Assembly: GCA_020636045.1 (NCBI GenBank)
Contig: JACJYP010000013.1
Location: 1-64,000 of the forward strand
Length of the DNA: 64,000 nucleotides
Origin: Lewinellaceae bacterium
Lineage (GTDB): Bacteria; Bacteroidota; Bacteroidia; Chitinophagales; Saprospiraceae
Direction of reading: 5' to 3'
A program made the translations under genes and the position numbers. A model generated the notes under the pieces. The model saw only the letters and a list, made by a program, of their open reading frames with translations. It had not been told where the DNA came from and ran no database searches. Below, in pieces: positions 1 to 9,215 of this stretch. Position 1 is the stretch's first letter. Every line of letters starts with the position of its first letter.

Positions 1-37
1 TAATAAGGCCGAACTATAAATTCACGCGAAAAAGGTT

Positions 38-74
38 GGTTTTCAATTGTTTGCAATACTTATAATTGAAAACC
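38..74. terminator. Inverted repeat at window start
   Basis: GGTTTTCAATT at 38-48 is mirrored by AATTGAAAACC at 64-74. The hairpin lies just downstream of the RIC gene stop on the minus strand and may end transcription from either side. There is no strong T-tract, so the role is uncertain. Confidence 0.4.
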
Positions 75-125
75 TAACTAAAAACTCACGTTAAAATAAT
101 ACGGATCGACGATTGGCGCGCAGGC

Positions 126-878
126 CTATCCGAACCAGATCGTGGTAAAGCCCTTCCGGTTCAGCAATTCGGCTTCGAGCGCGATGGCGCGGGGAAAAAG
201 GATGTTGTTTTCCAGATGCAGGTGCAGGTGCAGGTCGGCGTCGAATTCCTTCAGCAAAGCGAGCCATGCCTTGCGGTCCGGCGTAGCGTTTTCGGGAATT
301 TCGTAGTGGCCCGACTGGGTTCTGATCTCCTGCAGCAACTCCAGCGCACGGCTGTGCATACGCTCTACCTCGCCGATGGGGCTTTCCACACGCCCGAAGC
401 GGGGCGCCACAAAAGCCCTGTTCTCGCGAAGTGCCGTTTCGAGGTCCACGATGTAGGGAAAGATCACTTCTTCTTCCAGATCGAGGTGCCGCGTGATGTC
501 GTCCATCAGGTCCTGCGACAACATCCTGAGCCGGTGCGCGGCCCCCGGGCGGCCCGATTCGCCGGCTACCCGGATGCCGAGCCTCAACAATTCCGGCACC
601 GTTTCACGGATATAGTTGTGGTGAGCGTGTACGATAAAATCTACGAGGAACCGGGTATCCCATTCCGCGTAGTTCCAGTGCGGATCCTGGTGCCCCGGAT
701 GGGTATTCAAATCATCCAGCGCCTGCTCGATCGCTTTCCGGTCGATGTGTTGCGACGTGCATACTTCGGGAATGGTCATGCTCCCGGCGCTGAAAAAATC
801 GATGCCAAAATGTTCCAACACGCCTGCGGCGCGGTAATCGGATTTGACGATCTCTGAGATGGTATGGTTAGTTTTCAT
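126..878 (-). CDS. RIC-family (ScdA/YtfE-like) iron-sulfur cluster repair di-iron protein
   Basis: Members of this family repair Fe-S clusters damaged by nitrosative or oxidative stress, using a hemerythrin-like di-iron site in the cytoplasm. The start is taken at MKTNHTISEIV; the open frame extends 25 codons further upstream but does not look like RIC sequence. Residues about 1-60 form the short N-terminal DUF542-type domain and about 75-230 a hemerythrin-like helical bundle with His/Glu ligand motifs (VHAHHNYIRE, HLDLEEEVIFPYI, a central MHSR, HLHLENNILFP). The family usually has a Cys-Cys pair after GIDF; here the text reads GIDFFSAG, so the pair is missing. The gene is divergent from nothing nearby and stands alone. 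The family call is firm; activity without the Cys pair is unclear. Confidence 0.85.
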   Translation of the reverse strand: MKTNHTISEIVKSDYRAAGVLEHFGIDFFSAGSMTIPEVCTSQHIDRKAIEQALDDLNTHPGHQDPHWNYAEWDTRFLVDFIVHAHHNYIRETVPELLRLGIRVAGESGRPGAAHRLRMLSQDLMDDITRHLDLEEEVIFPYIVDLETALRENRAFVAPRFGRVESPIGEVERMHSRALELLQEIRTQSGHYEIPENATPDRKAWLALLKEFDADLHLHLHLENNILFPRAIALEAELLNRKGFTTIWFG

Positions 879-986
879 GGCGGCAAAATGATTATTGGAC
901 AAAGTACATCCATTAAACATTTTCATACAATGATTATTGCAGGCAACCGGCATGATAATGCTCAGTCGCTTGTTAAAACAGGCAGA

Positions 987-2090
987 TCACAGGGTCAACT
1001 TTTCATCGTATTGAATATCAGACACTTCCAGTTTGAACCATACAAAGTCGCCGGCCTCCAGCAGCCAGCTCACTTCCGATCGCGTAGGCACGCGTACGCC
1101 GTCAAATGAGCGGTACGAATCCTGCATGTTGGCGATATGCCATTTTTCGAGTGTCGCACCGCCTTTCCGGTCGTAATACCGCATGGCATCAAAAGTCAGC
1201 AGATCGCCTTCCGGTGAAAAACGGAACACCCCGGATGCCTCTACGCCGCCGTAGTGCATCACGGCCTTTGCCGATAGCGAATCGACAGGCTCCCAGCGGA
1301 TATAGTCGTTCAGGGCAGCGCCCGGAAACCAGCATGTTTCCGCCAGAAAACGCAGCATCGTGCCCTGGTCGGTGGCAGGGCCTTTTGCATCCGCCACGGG
1401 AAACAGCGACAACAGGCGGATCAGCATGTGGCCGCGGCCGTCCATGTATTTGTCGCGCCCGTCGAGTTGTACAAATGGCGCCGCCTGAACCTTTGCGATC
1501 CACAAAAAGCCGGGTTCGTCAACCCTGAAATATTGTTCCGCCTGCACGGGCATCCAGGCGCCGTCGGGCTCGGTGCGCATTTCGCCTTTCTGGAGCAGGT
1601 GCACGCGCTGCGGGATCTCTTTGCCGATGCAACCCGAACGCAACAGCCATTTTTGTACAGGCTCCGGGAGCGTAGCCACCATTTCCGTATCGATCACCTT
1701 TTTTACAGGCGGCCGGACAGGATAAAACACCTCCAGTTCGCTGCGGATCATGCTGTTGAACTGCCATTGTCCGAAAGAAATCACCACGCCGATCAGCACG
1801 ATCAGGTTGGCAATGCTGCCGAATTTCGCGTCACGCCATTGCGAAAAGATCAGCACCTGCGACAGCAAAAGCGCCGCTGCGCCGGCCATCCACCACCCTT
1901 CTTTTTTCAGCAAAAAAAGCAATGCCGAGGCAACAAAGAGCAGGGCGGCGGCAAGCCACAACACCCCTGCCGGCCTGGAGATCTGGCCGCTGAGTTGTGC
2001 GACCGAAGCCAGTCCGAATGCTTTTACAAAGCCCATCAGGTGGATCAGGCCGTGCAGGAGAAGCAGCAGAAAAAAGAAAATGCGAAGCAT
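987..2090 (-). CDS. DUF6544-like membrane protein
   Basis: A 367-residue protein with about four hydrophobic segments in the first 130 residues (starting MLRIFFFLLLLLHGLIHL), followed by a soluble domain of about 230 residues. That domain carries motifs such as LPEPVQKWLLRSG and GKEIPQRVHLLQKGE, which are typical of the DUF6544 family; no biochemical role is known. The start at 2090 gives a normal first membrane helix; a longer frame begins at 2132. It follows another small membrane protein gene on the same strand with a gap of about 100 bp, so the two may be co-transcribed. Confidence 0.65.
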   Translation of the reverse strand: MLRIFFFLLLLLHGLIHLMGFVKAFGLASVAQLSGQISRPAGVLWLAAALLFVASALLFLLKKEGWWMAGAAALLLSQVLIFSQWRDAKFGSIANLIVLIGVVISFGQWQFNSMIRSELEVFYPVRPPVKKVIDTEMVATLPEPVQKWLLRSGCIGKEIPQRVHLLQKGEMRTEPDGAWMPVQAEQYFRVDEPGFLWIAKVQAAPFVQLDGRDKYMDGRGHMLIRLLSLFPVADAKGPATDQGTMLRFLAETCWFPGAALNDYIRWEPVDSLSAKAVMHYGGVEASGVFRFSPEGDLLTFDAMRYYDRKGGATLEKWHIANMQDSYRSFDGVRVPTRSEVSWLLEAGDFVWFKLEVSDIQYDEKLTL

Positions 2091-2188
2091 GGGGTGAGTA
2101 AGTGTTTTGTAAATGTAATACCCGGTTTCCAATTTCTATTTTCCAATTTCCAGGTATTGCGGGAAGGCTTTGGCCCGTCGGGCCGCGC

Positions 2189-2650
2189 CTAACGCTCCCA
2201 CAGCCAGCGATCGCCGCTCCGGCGCATCAGGACCCAAAGCCCGGCGCCGGCGATCAGGGAAAACGGAAAAGCCGCTGCCACTCCGAGGGGCGCGATGCCC
2301 AGCAGGAAGAGCATGCCGCCGATGCAGCCCAGGCGAAACAAAAGTCCTTTTGCCCACATCGAGAGGGCGATGAGCGCCTGTCCCGACGCAATGAACAACA
2401 CCATGGGCGTGACGTGTTGTGCGAACCAGCCGCCGATAAAATCCCGGTAGAACGACACGGCGTAGGCGGAATAGTTGAGGTAGTCGGCCGGGTTGTACAA
2501 GGCCGTTTTGGTATTTATCCAGCTCGCCCAGGCGAACAACAGAAAATAGAGAAACCGCGCAAGCCGGGGATAGTAGCGGGCGGCGATCAGCAGCAGCAAT
2601 GCCACCGCATTCGAAGCAGCGTAAGCGATCCAGAAGACTTGTTGCGACAT
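2189..2650 (-). CDS. Hypothetical integral membrane protein
   Basis: A 153-residue protein, starting at MSQQVFWIAYAASNA, that is almost entirely hydrophobic with four or five predicted membrane helices and few charged residues. I do not recognise a family. It lies directly upstream of the DUF6544-like gene on the same strand and probably shares its transcript. A longer in-frame start at 2731 would add a charged, cysteine-containing extension, which is unlikely for a membrane protein N-terminus. Confidence 0.6.
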   Translation of the reverse strand: MSQQVFWIAYAASNAVALLLLIAARYYPRLARFLYFLLFAWASWINTKTALYNPADYLNYSAYAVSFYRDFIGGWFAQHVTPMVLFIASGQALIALSMWAKGLLFRLGCIGGMLFLLGIAPLGVAAAFPFSLIAGAGLWVLMRRSGDRWLWER

Positions 2651-2752
2651 GGTAAACCGGGTTTGTGTTTTGGTAAGCAGGTTTGCATTCCTTTCCGCGC
2701 AGGCATTGCAAAAGTGCCGCTGACCGGCCACTATGATGATGATACAGGTCAG

Positions 2753-2835
2753 CCCCCCGGTTGATCTTCACTTGAATGGTCGCCCTGCGCACAGGCATTA
2801 ACAGAATTTTAAAAAACCGCCGCGCAACCGGGGGG
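2753..2835. repeat. 10-bp inverted repeat between divergent genes
   Basis: CCCCCCGGTT (2753-2762) is matched by its complement AACCGGGGGG (2826-2835). It sits in the divergent intergenic region between the membrane protein gene and the His-rich lipoprotein gene, where a regulator site would be expected. Confidence 0.45.
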
Positions 2836-2906
2836 TAGCGATTTGCCGTAATCACAGTGATCCTGACGTCGGATTCATCTTTCACGTACTAACATTCGAT
2901 AAAAAC

Positions 2907-3602
2907 ATGCAGAACAACATTCTGAAACTTTGCCTGCTCCTGATAGCCTCTACGCTCGCTTTCCCTTTTTGTACGAAAAATAACACCGACCAGTCGGTAG
3001 ACGACCTGGTCGACCAGACCCTTTACGAAGCGCAGGAGCGCGGCGGCATCGGTAAATACGGCTGCTACGAACTGGTTTTTCCCGTTACGCTCGAATTCCC
3101 CGACAGCACCACGCAGGAGGTGAATTCCTACGATGAAATGAAAGACGCCCTGCAGGCCTGGTTCCTCGCGAACGGCAGCTCCGGGCATCCGCATCATGGG
3201 CACGCCACGCCGCGCCCCACCATTGCATTCCCTTTCAGCGTCATTTCTCAGGACGGCGAGTTGATCACCGTCAACAACGAAACGGAGTTGCACGACCTGA
3301 AAGCAGCCTGCGGCGGTGGCACCTTCGGCCATCACGGGCACCACGGACACGGTCAGCATGGGCTGGCGTGCTTTGAAATACAGTTTCCCCTCACCATCCA
3401 GTTTCCCGACGGCACCACGGAGACCGTTGCCGACCAGCAAGCCCTGCACACCCTGCTGCACGACTGGAAAAACAGCAACCCCGCGCCGGGCGATCATCCG
3501 GAGATCGTATTCCCCATCAATGTCGTGATGAAGGACGACGGTACGGTGGTCACTGTCAACAGCAAGGACGAGTTGCACGACCTGAAAGAGAATTGTGACT
3601 GA
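2907..3602 (+). CDS. His-rich duplicated-domain lipoprotein, unknown function
   Basis: A 231-residue exported protein with an N-terminal hydrophobic segment ending FPFC, a loose lipobox, so probably anchored in the envelope. The mature part is an internal duplication. Each half begins with Cys-(Y/F)-E then a FP(V/L)T(L/I) strand and a PD(S/G)TT motif, and ends with TVN followed by ELHDLK and a final Cys. The halves are at about residues 50-140 and 152-231. His-Gly-rich linkers (HPHHGHATPR; HHGHHGHGQHG) suggest metal binding, an inference. It is followed by a strong terminator, so it is monocistronic. No family of known function is recognised. Confidence 0.75.
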   Translation: MQNNILKLCLLLIASTLAFPFCTKNNTDQSVDDLVDQTLYEAQERGGIGKYGCYELVFPVTLEFPDSTTQEVNSYDEMKDALQAWFLANGSSGHPHHGHATPRPTIAFPFSVISQDGELITVNNETELHDLKAACGGGTFGHHGHHGHGQHGLACFEIQFPLTIQFPDGTTETVADQQALHTLLHDWKNSNPAPGDHPEIVFPINVVMKDDGTVVTVNSKDELHDLKENCD

Positions 3603-3642
3603 GTTTCAGTCAAAAACTGGTGAATAGATTCGAGTTGAGTGG

Positions 3643-3678
3643 CCCCGGCACGGAATTCCCTGCCGGGGTTCTTTTTTT
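3643..3678 (+). terminator. Intrinsic terminator after His-rich lipoprotein gene
   Basis: Stem CCCCGGCA (3643-3650) pairs with TGCCGGGG (3661-3668), followed by TTCTTTTTTT. Confidence 0.85.
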
Positions 3679-3769
3679 GGGAACCGCTTCGCCAAACTTC
3701 CTGAAATTGCAACGCAATGATGACATTTGTCCCGGCAAGCCGAATCCGTACTTTTTAAAACGAACGACC

Positions 3770-6688
3770 ATGACTGGCATTCCGGACGATCTGAAAAAGC
3801 AACTCGAAGGAGACATTTACAGCGATGAACTTATGCGCCGCCTGTACGCGACGGACGCATCCATATTCCGGGAAATGCCGCTGGCCGTGGCTTATCCGAA
3901 GCATAAGGAGGACATCAAAACGCTGGTGCATTTCGCCCGGGAAAACGGCCTGTCGCTGATCCCCCGATCCGCCGGCACCTCGCTGGCAGGTCAGTGTGTC
4001 GGCAGCGGCATCGTGGTCGACATTTCACGGCACATGACAAAGGTGCTGGAGATCAACGCGGAAGAACGATGGGTGCGCCTGCAGCCGGGGGTGATCCGCG
4101 ACGAACTGAACCATCTTTTGAAGCCTTACGGACTGTTTTTCGGGCCTAATACATCGACCGCCAACCGCTGCATGCTCGGCGGCATGGTGGGCAACAATTC
4201 CTGCGGCACTACTTCCATCGTCTACGGCTCTACGCGCGACCACGTGCTCGCGCTCGACGTGGTGCTTAGCGACGGCTTGGAAGCGCGGTTTTCAGCCCTG
4301 ACCAACGCCGAACTGGAAAAGAAAAAAGGCCTGAATGGTCTGGAAGGCAATATCTACCGGCAGATAGCGGAGGCGCTGTCGCAGCCCGAAACCGCCGCCG
4401 GGATCAGGCGCGAATACCCCAAGCCCGGCATCCACCGCCGCAATACCGGCTATGCCGTCGACCTGATGCTCGACGCGCAACCCTTCAGCGATGCCGGCGA
4501 TCCATTCAATTTTTGCCGCATGCTGAGCGGCTCGGAGGGCACCCTGGCGTTTACGACGGAGATCACGCTGCACGTCGATCCCCTGCCCGATCCGCACGAC
4601 GTGGTGGTCTGCGGGCATTTCAGCAGCATGGGCGAGTGCCTGGAGGCCGTCGTGGCCGCCATGGCGCACCAGCCCACTGCCTGCGAACTGATGGACAAAC
4701 TGGTGCTGGACTGCACCAAAGCCAACCGGGAACAATCGAAAAACCGCTTTTTCGTGGACGGCGACCCGGCGGCAGTGCTCATGATCGAATTCCGCGGAAA
4801 AAGCCGGGAAGAGGCCGAAAAAAAAGCCGCAGCCATGATCGACGATCTGAAAGGCCGCGGCTTCGGATATGCCTACCCCGTCGTAGCCGCTCCCGATTCC
4901 AAACGCGTGTGGGAGCTGCGCAATGCGGGCCTCGGCGTGCTGTCGAACATGCCCGGCGAGGCGAAGGGCGTCGCCTGCATCGAAGATACGGCCGTAGAAC
5001 TCTCCGACCTGCCGGCGTATATCGCCGAATTCGAGACGCTGATGGCCGGATTCGGGCAAAAGTCCGTCTATTACGCCCACGCCGGCGCCGGTGAATTGCA
5101 CCTGCGTCCCATTCTCAACCTGAAAAAGGAGCGCGACCGCGAACGCCTGCACACCATCAGCGAATCGGTGGCACGGCTGGTAAAAAAATACGGCGGCTCG
5201 CTCAGCGGCGAGCACGGCGATGGCCGTGTGCGGGCAGAATTCATCCCGCTGATGATCGGCGAAAAGAACTACGAACTGCTCCGGCAGATCAAACATACCT
5301 GGGACCCCCATGGCGTGTTCAACCCCGGCAAGATTGTAGATGCGCCGCCGATGAACACCTCGCTGCGCTACGAAGCCGGGCAGCAGGACCGGCAATTCGA
5401 TACCGTACTGGAATTTCCCGACGGCATATTGCGCGCCGCGGAAAAATGCAACGGCTCCGGCGATTGCCGGAAACTGGATTTTGCGGGCGGCACCATGTGC
5501 CCGAGTTATCGCGCCACGCGGCAGGAGAAAGACACCACCCGCGCGCGCGCCAACGCCCTGCGCGAATTCCTGACCCGCGGCGAGCAGGCCAATCCTTTCG
5601 ACCGCGAAGAGTTGTACGAGGTCATGGACCTCTGCCTGTCGTGCAAGGGTTGCAGTTCGGAATGCCCTTCCAACGTGGATATGTCGTCCATGAAAGCCGA
5701 ATTTTTGCACCAGTATTATCGCAGCCACGGCATCCCCCTGCGGGCACGGGTATTTGCCAACATCGCGCAGATCAACCGGATCGGCGCCGCGATGCCCGGG
5801 CTGACCAATTTTTTCCTGCGAAACGGCCTCACGGGAAGCCTGATCAAAGGCATACTCGGCGTGGCCCCGCAACGCAGCCTGCCCCCGCTGCACCCAACCG
5901 GGCTGCGGCGCTGGTTCGAACGCGAAGGCCGGAACCTGCCCGTCGGCACGCCGGAAAAAGGCAAGGTGTATCTTTTCTGCGATGAGTTCACCGATCTCAA
6001 TGATGCCCACATCGGCATCGCCGCCGTCAAACTGCTGAGCCGCCTCGGGTACCGCGTGGAAATGCCCGCACATCCGGAAAGCGGGCGCGCAGCCATTTCA
6101 AAAGGCCTGCTGCTGAAGGCGCGCGATCTGGCGGAGGCGAACGTCCGCATTTTCAAAGACCTGATCGGCGCCGACACGCCGCTCATCGGCATCGAGCCCT
6201 CCGCGATCCTTGGATTCCGCGACGAGTACCCGCGGCTGGTGCGCCCCCCCCTGCGCGAAGCCGCCGGCGCCCTGGCGCAACATGCGCTGATGATCGAGGA
6301 ATTTCTGGCGCAGGAGATCAAAAAAGGCAATATCGGCGCCGAATTATTTACCAAAAAGCCTCAAAAGATACTCCTGCACGGGCACTGCCACCAAAAAGCA
6401 CTGGCCGGCGCGGATGCTTCGGCATGGGTACTGAGCCTGCCCGAGCAGTACGAAGTGGAGATGATCCCTTCCGGGTGCTGCGGCATGGCCGGTTCTTTTG
6501 GCTACGAAAAGGAGCATTACGAAGTGAGTATGAACGTCGGCGAACTCGTCCTCTTCCCGGCACTGCGACAAGCGGCGTCCGAAGCCATTGTAGCGGCCCC
6601 GGGCACCAGCTGCCGCCACCAGATCCTTGACGGCACGGGCCGGGAAGCGATGCATCCGGTCCAGGTTCTGTTCGAGGCGTTGGCTTAG
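3770..6688 (+). CDS. FAD-linked oxidase fused to Fe-S (GlpC/LldE-type) domain, D-lactate dehydrogenase-like
   Basis: A 972-residue flavo-iron-sulfur oxidoreductase. Residues about 25-210 form the PCMH-type FAD-binding domain (SLIPRSAGTSLAGQ; NRCMLGGMVGNNSCGT). Residues to about 570 form the FAD-oxidase C-terminal domain (SGEHGDGR; DPHGVFNPGKIVD). Then come 4Fe-4S binding motifs (CNGSGDCRK, CLSCKGCSSECP) and a C-terminal cysteine-rich heterodisulfide-reductase-like domain (HGHCHQKAL; SGCCGMAGSFGY). This fused architecture occurs in proteins oxidising D-lactate or related 2-hydroxy acids and passing electrons to quinones. Substrate is not determinable here. The start is at MTGIPDDLKKQ; the longer open frame runs through the preceding terminator. 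Confidence 0.92.
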   Translation: MTGIPDDLKKQLEGDIYSDELMRRLYATDASIFREMPLAVAYPKHKEDIKTLVHFARENGLSLIPRSAGTSLAGQCVGSGIVVDISRHMTKVLEINAEERWVRLQPGVIRDELNHLLKPYGLFFGPNTSTANRCMLGGMVGNNSCGTTSIVYGSTRDHVLALDVVLSDGLEARFSALTNAELEKKKGLNGLEGNIYRQIAEALSQPETAAGIRREYPKPGIHRRNTGYAVDLMLDAQPFSDAGDPFNFCRMLSGSEGTLAFTTEITLHVDPLPDPHDVVVCGHFSSMGECLEAVVAAMAHQPTACELMDKLVLDCTKANREQSKNRFFVDGDPAAVLMIEFRGKSREEAEKKAAAMIDDLKGRGFGYAYPVVAAPDSKRVWELRNAGLGVLSNMPGEAKGVACIEDTAVELSDLPAYIAEFETLMAGFGQKSVYYAHAGAGELHLRPILNLKKERDRERLHTISESVARLVKKYGGSLSGEHGDGRVRAEFIPLMIGEKNYELLRQIKHTWDPHGVFNPGKIVDAPPMNTSLRYEAGQQDRQFDTVLEFPDGILRAAEKCNGSGDCRKLDFAGGTMCPSYRATRQEKDTTRARANALREFLTRGEQANPFDREELYEVMDLCLSCKGCSSECPSNVDMSSMKAEFLHQYYRSHGIPLRARVFANIAQINRIGAAMPGLTNFFLRNGLTGSLIKGILGVAPQRSLPPLHPTGLRRWFEREGRNLPVGTPEKGKVYLFCDEFTDLNDAHIGIAAVKLLSRLGYRVEMPAHPESGRAAISKGLLLKARDLAEANVRIFKDLIGADTPLIGIEPSAILGFRDEYPRLVRPPLREAAGALAQHALMIEEFLAQEIKKGNIGAELFTKKPQKILLHGHCHQKALAGADASAWVLSLPEQYEVEMIPSGCCGMAGSFGYEKEHYEVSMNVGELVLFPALRQAASEAIVAAPGTSCRHQILDGTGREAMHPVQVLFEALA

Positions 6689-6733
6689 CGTACAATATTC
6701 CTGCAGAACGGCCGGGTAACGAGCCGTCCCGCC

Positions 6734-6741
6734 TACTTTTG
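6734..6741 (+). promoter_or_regulatory. Possible -7 element TACTTTTG
   Basis: TACTTTTG fits the Bacteroidota TAnnTTTG consensus and lies six bases before the TonB-receptor start, which would make the transcript nearly leaderless. No TTG is seen at the usual upstream spacing. Confidence 0.35.
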
Positions 6742-6746
6742 CTTTC

Positions 6747-8810
6747 ATGTTCCGCTCTCTGCCGCTCCCCTTCCTGTTGCTGGCGTTTTGCTGCGCTGCC
6801 CAGACGCCTGATTCGCTGCGTACGGATACCCTGCGCGCCGTGGAGATCAGCGCGGCGCGCATGAGCAGCAGTCCGAACGAAAGCGCGCTGGCGATCAGCG
6901 TGCTCGACCGCGATCGCCTTCACCTGGCACAAGCACAACTCAGTCTTTCGGAAAGCCTGGGCTCCGTGCCGGGCGTGTTCACCATGGGCGACGCCAATTT
7001 TTCGCAGGATATCCGGATCGCCATCCGCGGATTCGGCGCGCGGGCGGGATTCGGCATCAGAGGCATCAAACTGCTGCTCGACGGCATCCCGGAATCGGCG
7101 CCCGACGGACAGGCGCAGGTGGACAACATCGACCTGGCAGTCATCGATCGCCTGGAACTGTTGCGCGGAGCACCGGCCGGCCTTTGGGGCAACGCTTCCG
7201 GCGGACTGATCAGCCTGCACACCGACCCCGTGCCCGCACAACCCGGCCATGGCTTTGCAGAAGTGCGGCTCACCGGCGGCGCCTTCGGCTACCGGCAGGC
7301 GCATATAAAAGGAGGCCTGCGCAGGGGTAAGGTCGGCGCCATTGCATCGCTCACCCGCTACGATTTGGAAGGGTACAGGGAACATTCGGGCGTCGCAGGT
7401 ACGCTCTTTAATTCGAAGATATCCTGGTCACCCGATTCGTCGGCACAATGGACTTTGCTGCTGAATGCCACCGACAGTCCGCACGCCGACGATGCAGGAG
7501 CCCTGAGCGCCGGACAGGCCGAGCAGGATCCCGCATCTGCGAACAGCACAAATGTCCGGTTCCGGGCTGGAGAGTCGCTGCGGCAGGGCCGCGCTGCGAT
7601 CGTCTTTGTAAAATACTGGGGCGACACACAATCGTTGCGCCTGCGCGGGTACGCCGCCGGCCGCGATTTTGAAAACCGCCTGCCCTTCGAAAACGGCGGC
7701 CAGGTAGCGTTTCAGCGCTTTTTTGCGGGCGGCGGCGGGCAATATGAGTGGCATACGCGGAGGCTGCACCTGAGCGCGGGATTCGATGCCGACCGCCAGG
7801 CCGATGCGCGGCAGCGCTATCAAAACCTGGACGGGGTGCGCGGCATGCAAAGCCTCGATCAAACCGAAATTTTTGCGGGACTGGGCAGTTTCGTCGTTGC
7901 GGAATGGAAAGCCACGGCCCGCCTGAAACTTTCCGGAGGGCTGCGCTACGATGCGGTGCTGCTCCAGGTGCGCGATCATTTTTCTGCCGACGGCGACCAG
8001 TCAGGAAAAACATGGTACCGGCGGGGCAGTCCCTGGGCCGGGCTTTTTTTCCGGCTCTTGCCACGTATGCATATGTATGCGAACGCCGGCACGCGCTTCG
8101 AGACCCCTACCCTTTCCGAACTGTCGAACAACCCTGCCGGAACGGGCGGTTTTGCCTCCGGCCTGCTGCCACAGCGCACGACAGCCTTCGAAGCAGGTTT
8201 GCGCGGACAGGTCAACTCGTCAAAGGCCGGTCGTCTGGGTTGGGAGATCGCCTGCTTTCGCGCATACACGCGCGACGAACTCAGCCCCTACGAGTTGCCC
8301 GGTCAGCCCGGCCGTACCTACTACCGCAATGCAGGCGAGGTGTTGCGGCAGGGACTGGAAATATCACTCGACTGGCACCCGCTGGAGGGCCTCAGTCTGC
8401 TGATGCAATACACTTTTTCGGATTTTCGCTTTAAGCGTTTCACAACACCTGCGGGCGATGTATCCGGAAATCGCCTTCCCGTACTTCCGCGGCATCTGGG
8501 ACAGGCCGAGTTGCGCTGGGAACGCCCCGAAGGGCTGTATTTTCTGACAACATTTCGCCTTACGGGCAATCTGTACGCCGATGATGCCAATGCCGTTCCT
8601 GTGGACAGCTGGGCCTTCCTGAAAGCGCGCGCTGGCTGGCGTCGCAGGTTTGGAAAAATATCGATCGACCTATTTACAGGAGCAGACAACCTCAGCGATG
8701 CGCGCTATTTCAACAATGTGCGTCCCAACGCCGGCGGCGGCAGGTATTTCGAGCCGGGCGCCGGAGTGGCGTGGCTGGCAGGTGTGCGATTCAGGAGCAG
8801 CTGGCAGTAG
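6747..8810 (+). CDS. TonB-dependent outer-membrane receptor
   Basis: A 687-residue outer-membrane receptor for energised uptake of an unknown ligand, probably iron-related (inference). A signal peptide (MFRSLPLPFLLLAFCCAAQ) is followed by a plug domain at about residues 30-150 (LRAVEISA box; SVPGVF; IRGFG; LLLDGIPE; VIDRLELLRGAP) and a C-terminal beta barrel ending in an aromatic/Trp-rich strand. There is no N-terminal carboxypeptidase-like domain and no SusD partner, so it resembles the siderophore/cobalamin group rather than SusC. It follows the FAD oxidase by about 60 bp and may be co-transcribed with it. Confidence 0.92.
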   Translation: MFRSLPLPFLLLAFCCAAQTPDSLRTDTLRAVEISAARMSSSPNESALAISVLDRDRLHLAQAQLSLSESLGSVPGVFTMGDANFSQDIRIAIRGFGARAGFGIRGIKLLLDGIPESAPDGQAQVDNIDLAVIDRLELLRGAPAGLWGNASGGLISLHTDPVPAQPGHGFAEVRLTGGAFGYRQAHIKGGLRRGKVGAIASLTRYDLEGYREHSGVAGTLFNSKISWSPDSSAQWTLLLNATDSPHADDAGALSAGQAEQDPASANSTNVRFRAGESLRQGRAAIVFVKYWGDTQSLRLRGYAAGRDFENRLPFENGGQVAFQRFFAGGGGQYEWHTRRLHLSAGFDADRQADARQRYQNLDGVRGMQSLDQTEIFAGLGSFVVAEWKATARLKLSGGLRYDAVLLQVRDHFSADGDQSGKTWYRRGSPWAGLFFRLLPRMHMYANAGTRFETPTLSELSNNPAGTGGFASGLLPQRTTAFEAGLRGQVNSSKAGRLGWEIACFRAYTRDELSPYELPGQPGRTYYRNAGEVLRQGLEISLDWHPLEGLSLLMQYTFSDFRFKRFTTPAGDVSGNRLPVLPRHLGQAELRWERPEGLYFLTTFRLTGNLYADDANAVPVDSWAFLKARAGWRRRFGKISIDLFTGADNLSDARYFNNVRPNAGGGRYFEPGAGVAWLAGVRFRSSWQ

Positions 8811-8921
8811 GCAGTTGGCAGTTGGCAGTAGCACTATCGGTACAGATCACGATTGGAAACGGCTGCGACTCCCTGTTTTGTCCAGACGCTGATATTACTG
8901 CCAACTGCCACTGCCAACTGC
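8811..8921. repeat. Inverted TTGGCAG repeats downstream of TonB receptor
   Basis: Tandem TTGGCAG words immediately after the stop codon (TGGCAGTTGGCAGTA, 8816-8830) are mirrored by TACTGCCAACTGCCA (8896-8910) and one more copy to 8921. The 15-bp perfect stem with a loop of about 65 bases could fold in RNA and end or protect the receptor transcript. Confidence 0.6.
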
Positions 8922-8943
8922 TTTTCAAGGGTAAAATCGGTCC

Positions 8944-9010
8944 TTAATTCATTTTAATTAACTTTTAATGCGGGTTTAATGCGGCGCGTGAAGTTCCACC
9001 CACAACTTTG
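8944..9010 (+). promoter_or_regulatory. Regulated promoter P1: TTAAT boxes at 11-bp spacing plus TTTG
   Basis: TTAAT occurs at 8954, 8965 and 8976 (11 bp apart), with another at 8944. The -7-like CAACTTTG lies at 9003-9010. Box starts are 53, 42 and 31 bases before the TTTG, the same phase as in the site at 10204. Direct repeats at 11 bp are the usual target shape of OmpR/PhoB-family regulators, and one is encoded at 13103. The link is inferred. Confidence 0.55.
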
Positions 9011-9060
9011 CACCGTCAATCTCCTCCCCCGGGATGTTCGAATAAAGCCCCGTATCCGGC

Positions 9061-9100
9061 AAGACCCTCAGAAGGGAATATTCAAGGTCTTTCCGTTTTT
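9061..9100 (+). terminator. Possible terminator/attenuator in leader of coiled-coil gene
   Basis: AAGACC (9061-9066) pairs with GGTCTT (9086-9091), with an inner CCCT/AGGG hairpin, and a run of five T follows closely. Transcripts from P1 could stop here after about 80 nt or read on into the gene at 9216. Confidence 0.4.
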
Positions 9101-9215
9101 ACGAGCCCTCATCGAACGGACATCCACAGTTAGCCGAATCAGTGCAGCCCTCCTTTCATGGTACCCGCGCCCTGCGCGGCGCCAATGGTTTTATCATTCA
9201 TTTTTTCATCTTACT

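Noticed and set aside
4292..6073. 593-codon antisense frame in the FAD oxidase gene
   Set aside because: A shadow of GC-rich codon bias. The plus strand encodes an unambiguous flavoprotein with all motifs.
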